From: CBDFHF01 sp965247565
GTDB lineage: Bacteria > Pseudomonadota > Gammaproteobacteria > Methylococcales > Methylomonadaceae
Length of the DNA: 64,000 nt
Reading direction: 5' to 3'
Assembly: GCA_965247565.1 (NCBI GenBank)
Contig: CBDFHF010000003.1
Location: 2,607,565 to 2,671,564, forward strand
Shown: positions 63,775 to 64,000 of the stretch, one piece after another
How positions within the stretch are numbered: the first letter of the stretch is position 1
Layout of the letters: every line of letters starts with the position of its first letter
Made by a program: the position numbers and the translations under genes
Notes under the pieces: generated by a model
The model's database searches: none
Told to the model about the DNA's origin: nothing
The model's input: the letters and a program-made list of their open reading frames with translations, nothing else

Positions 63775-64000
63775 TTAGACAGCCTTCCTATAAAAATCCC
63801 GTTCAAATTGCAACGGGGATTGATAACCTAATTTTGAATGTGATCGTTTTCCGTTGTAAAAAGGCAAATAATCGATAATACTCAGTTTGGCTGATGCTTT
63901 AGTCTTGAATCTTTCGTAGTTCAGTTGTTCGTGCTTAAGACTACGGAAAAACCGTTCTGTCGGGCTGTAATACCCAAGGGGCAGACCCTCCCAACAATTC
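63775..64000 (-). CDS. IS3-family transposase OrfB, C-terminal part (runs out of window)
   Basis: Read leftward from the edge: NCWEGLPLGYYSPTERFFRS, then LKHEQLNYERFKTKASAKLS, IIDYLPFYNGKRSHSKLGYQ and SPLQFERDFYRKAV before the stop at 63775-63777. This is the end of an IS3-family DDE domain. The usual NCWDNAxTERFF motif carries about ten extra residues (EGLPLGYYSP) here. The element end lies near 63750 (TGATCAAGTAAAACCGGACA). Confidence 0.85.
   Translation of the reverse strand, partial: NCWEGLPLGYYSPTERFFRSLKHEQLNYERFKTKASAKLSIIDYLPFYNGKRSHSKLGYQSPLQFERDFYRKAV

Noticed and set aside
1..64000. tRNA, rRNA or riboswitch genes
   Set aside because: Reading the intergenic gaps I found no cloverleaf with the conserved GTTCGAATC-type arm and no recognisable riboswitch core; a covariance-model scan could not be run.

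Overview
The window reads as a chromosomal segment of an AT-leaning gammaproteobacterium. An aquatic, methylotroph-like lineage such as Methylococcales is my best guess from overall gene flavour: FeS photolyase with DUF2256, WcaI/WcaF-type exopolysaccharide genes, many IS1/IS5/IS630/IS982/IS3 remnants. No methane-oxidation or rRNA gene is present to prove it.

Layout. (1) 1-5.6 kb: end of an exopolysaccharide (EPS) region with a possible membrane O-acyltransferase tail, a polysaccharide pyruvyl transferase, a Wzx-type flippase, a family 2 glycosyltransferase and a fatty-acid-hydroxylase-family enzyme. (2) 5.7-6.4 kb: a complete IS1-family element with inverted repeats and a 9-bp target duplication. 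(3) 6.6-10.7 kb: a Rieske ferredoxin, then sdhC-sdhD-sdhA-sdhB-sdhE (succinate dehydrogenase plus flavinylation factor). (4) 10.8-18.3 kb: a small P-loop kinase, a HerA-like ATPase, a large secreted choice-of-anchor-D/IPT protein, class I fumarase and glyoxalase II. (5) 18.4-21.7 kb: a mosaic of nested, broken insertion sequences. (6) 22-28.6 kb: a 1746-residue secreted DUF1800 protein carrying nearly identical 528-bp tandem repeats, followed by its partner DUF1501 protein. (7) 28.7-47.8 kb: a large EPS locus on the minus strand: WcaI-like and other glycosyltransferases, WcaF-like acetyltransferases, flippase, polymerase/ligase, a GH16 hydrolase, then phosphomannomutase, fcl and gmd for GDP-fucose supply. 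It is interrupted by pseudogenes and IS remnants. (8) 47.9-55.6 kb: GGDEF protein, DUF445 protein, YbfF-like hydrolase, old-yellow-enzyme reductase, pentapeptide-repeat protein, di-haem cytochrome c peroxidase, M20 amidohydrolase and HD protein. (9) 56.5-60.5 kb: a compact PilM-N-O-P-secretin-like operon. (10) 60.5-61.8 kb: an intact IS5-family element. (11) 61.9-63.6 kb: a DUF2256 mini-gene overlapping an FeS photolyase/cryptochrome. (12) The right edge holds the end of an IS3-family transposase.

How genes work together. The sdh operon and fumarase are consecutive TCA steps (succinate to fumarate to malate). Phosphomannomutase, Gmd and Fcl would convert mannose-6-phosphate to GDP-L-fucose, feeding the adjacent glycosyltransferases; acetyl and pyruvyl modification, flipping and polymerisation genes complete a Wzx/Wzy-style fucose-containing polymer, although no Wza/Wzc export genes are in the window. 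The nearby GGDEF protein could link EPS or the pilus-like machine to c-di-GMP, but this is inference. The most unusual items are the recently amplified repeats of the DUF1800 protein, the nested IS mosaic with a perfect 25-bp hairpin whose arm recurs 25 kb away, the 30-bp perfect palindrome at 31640, and the small DUF2256 gene.
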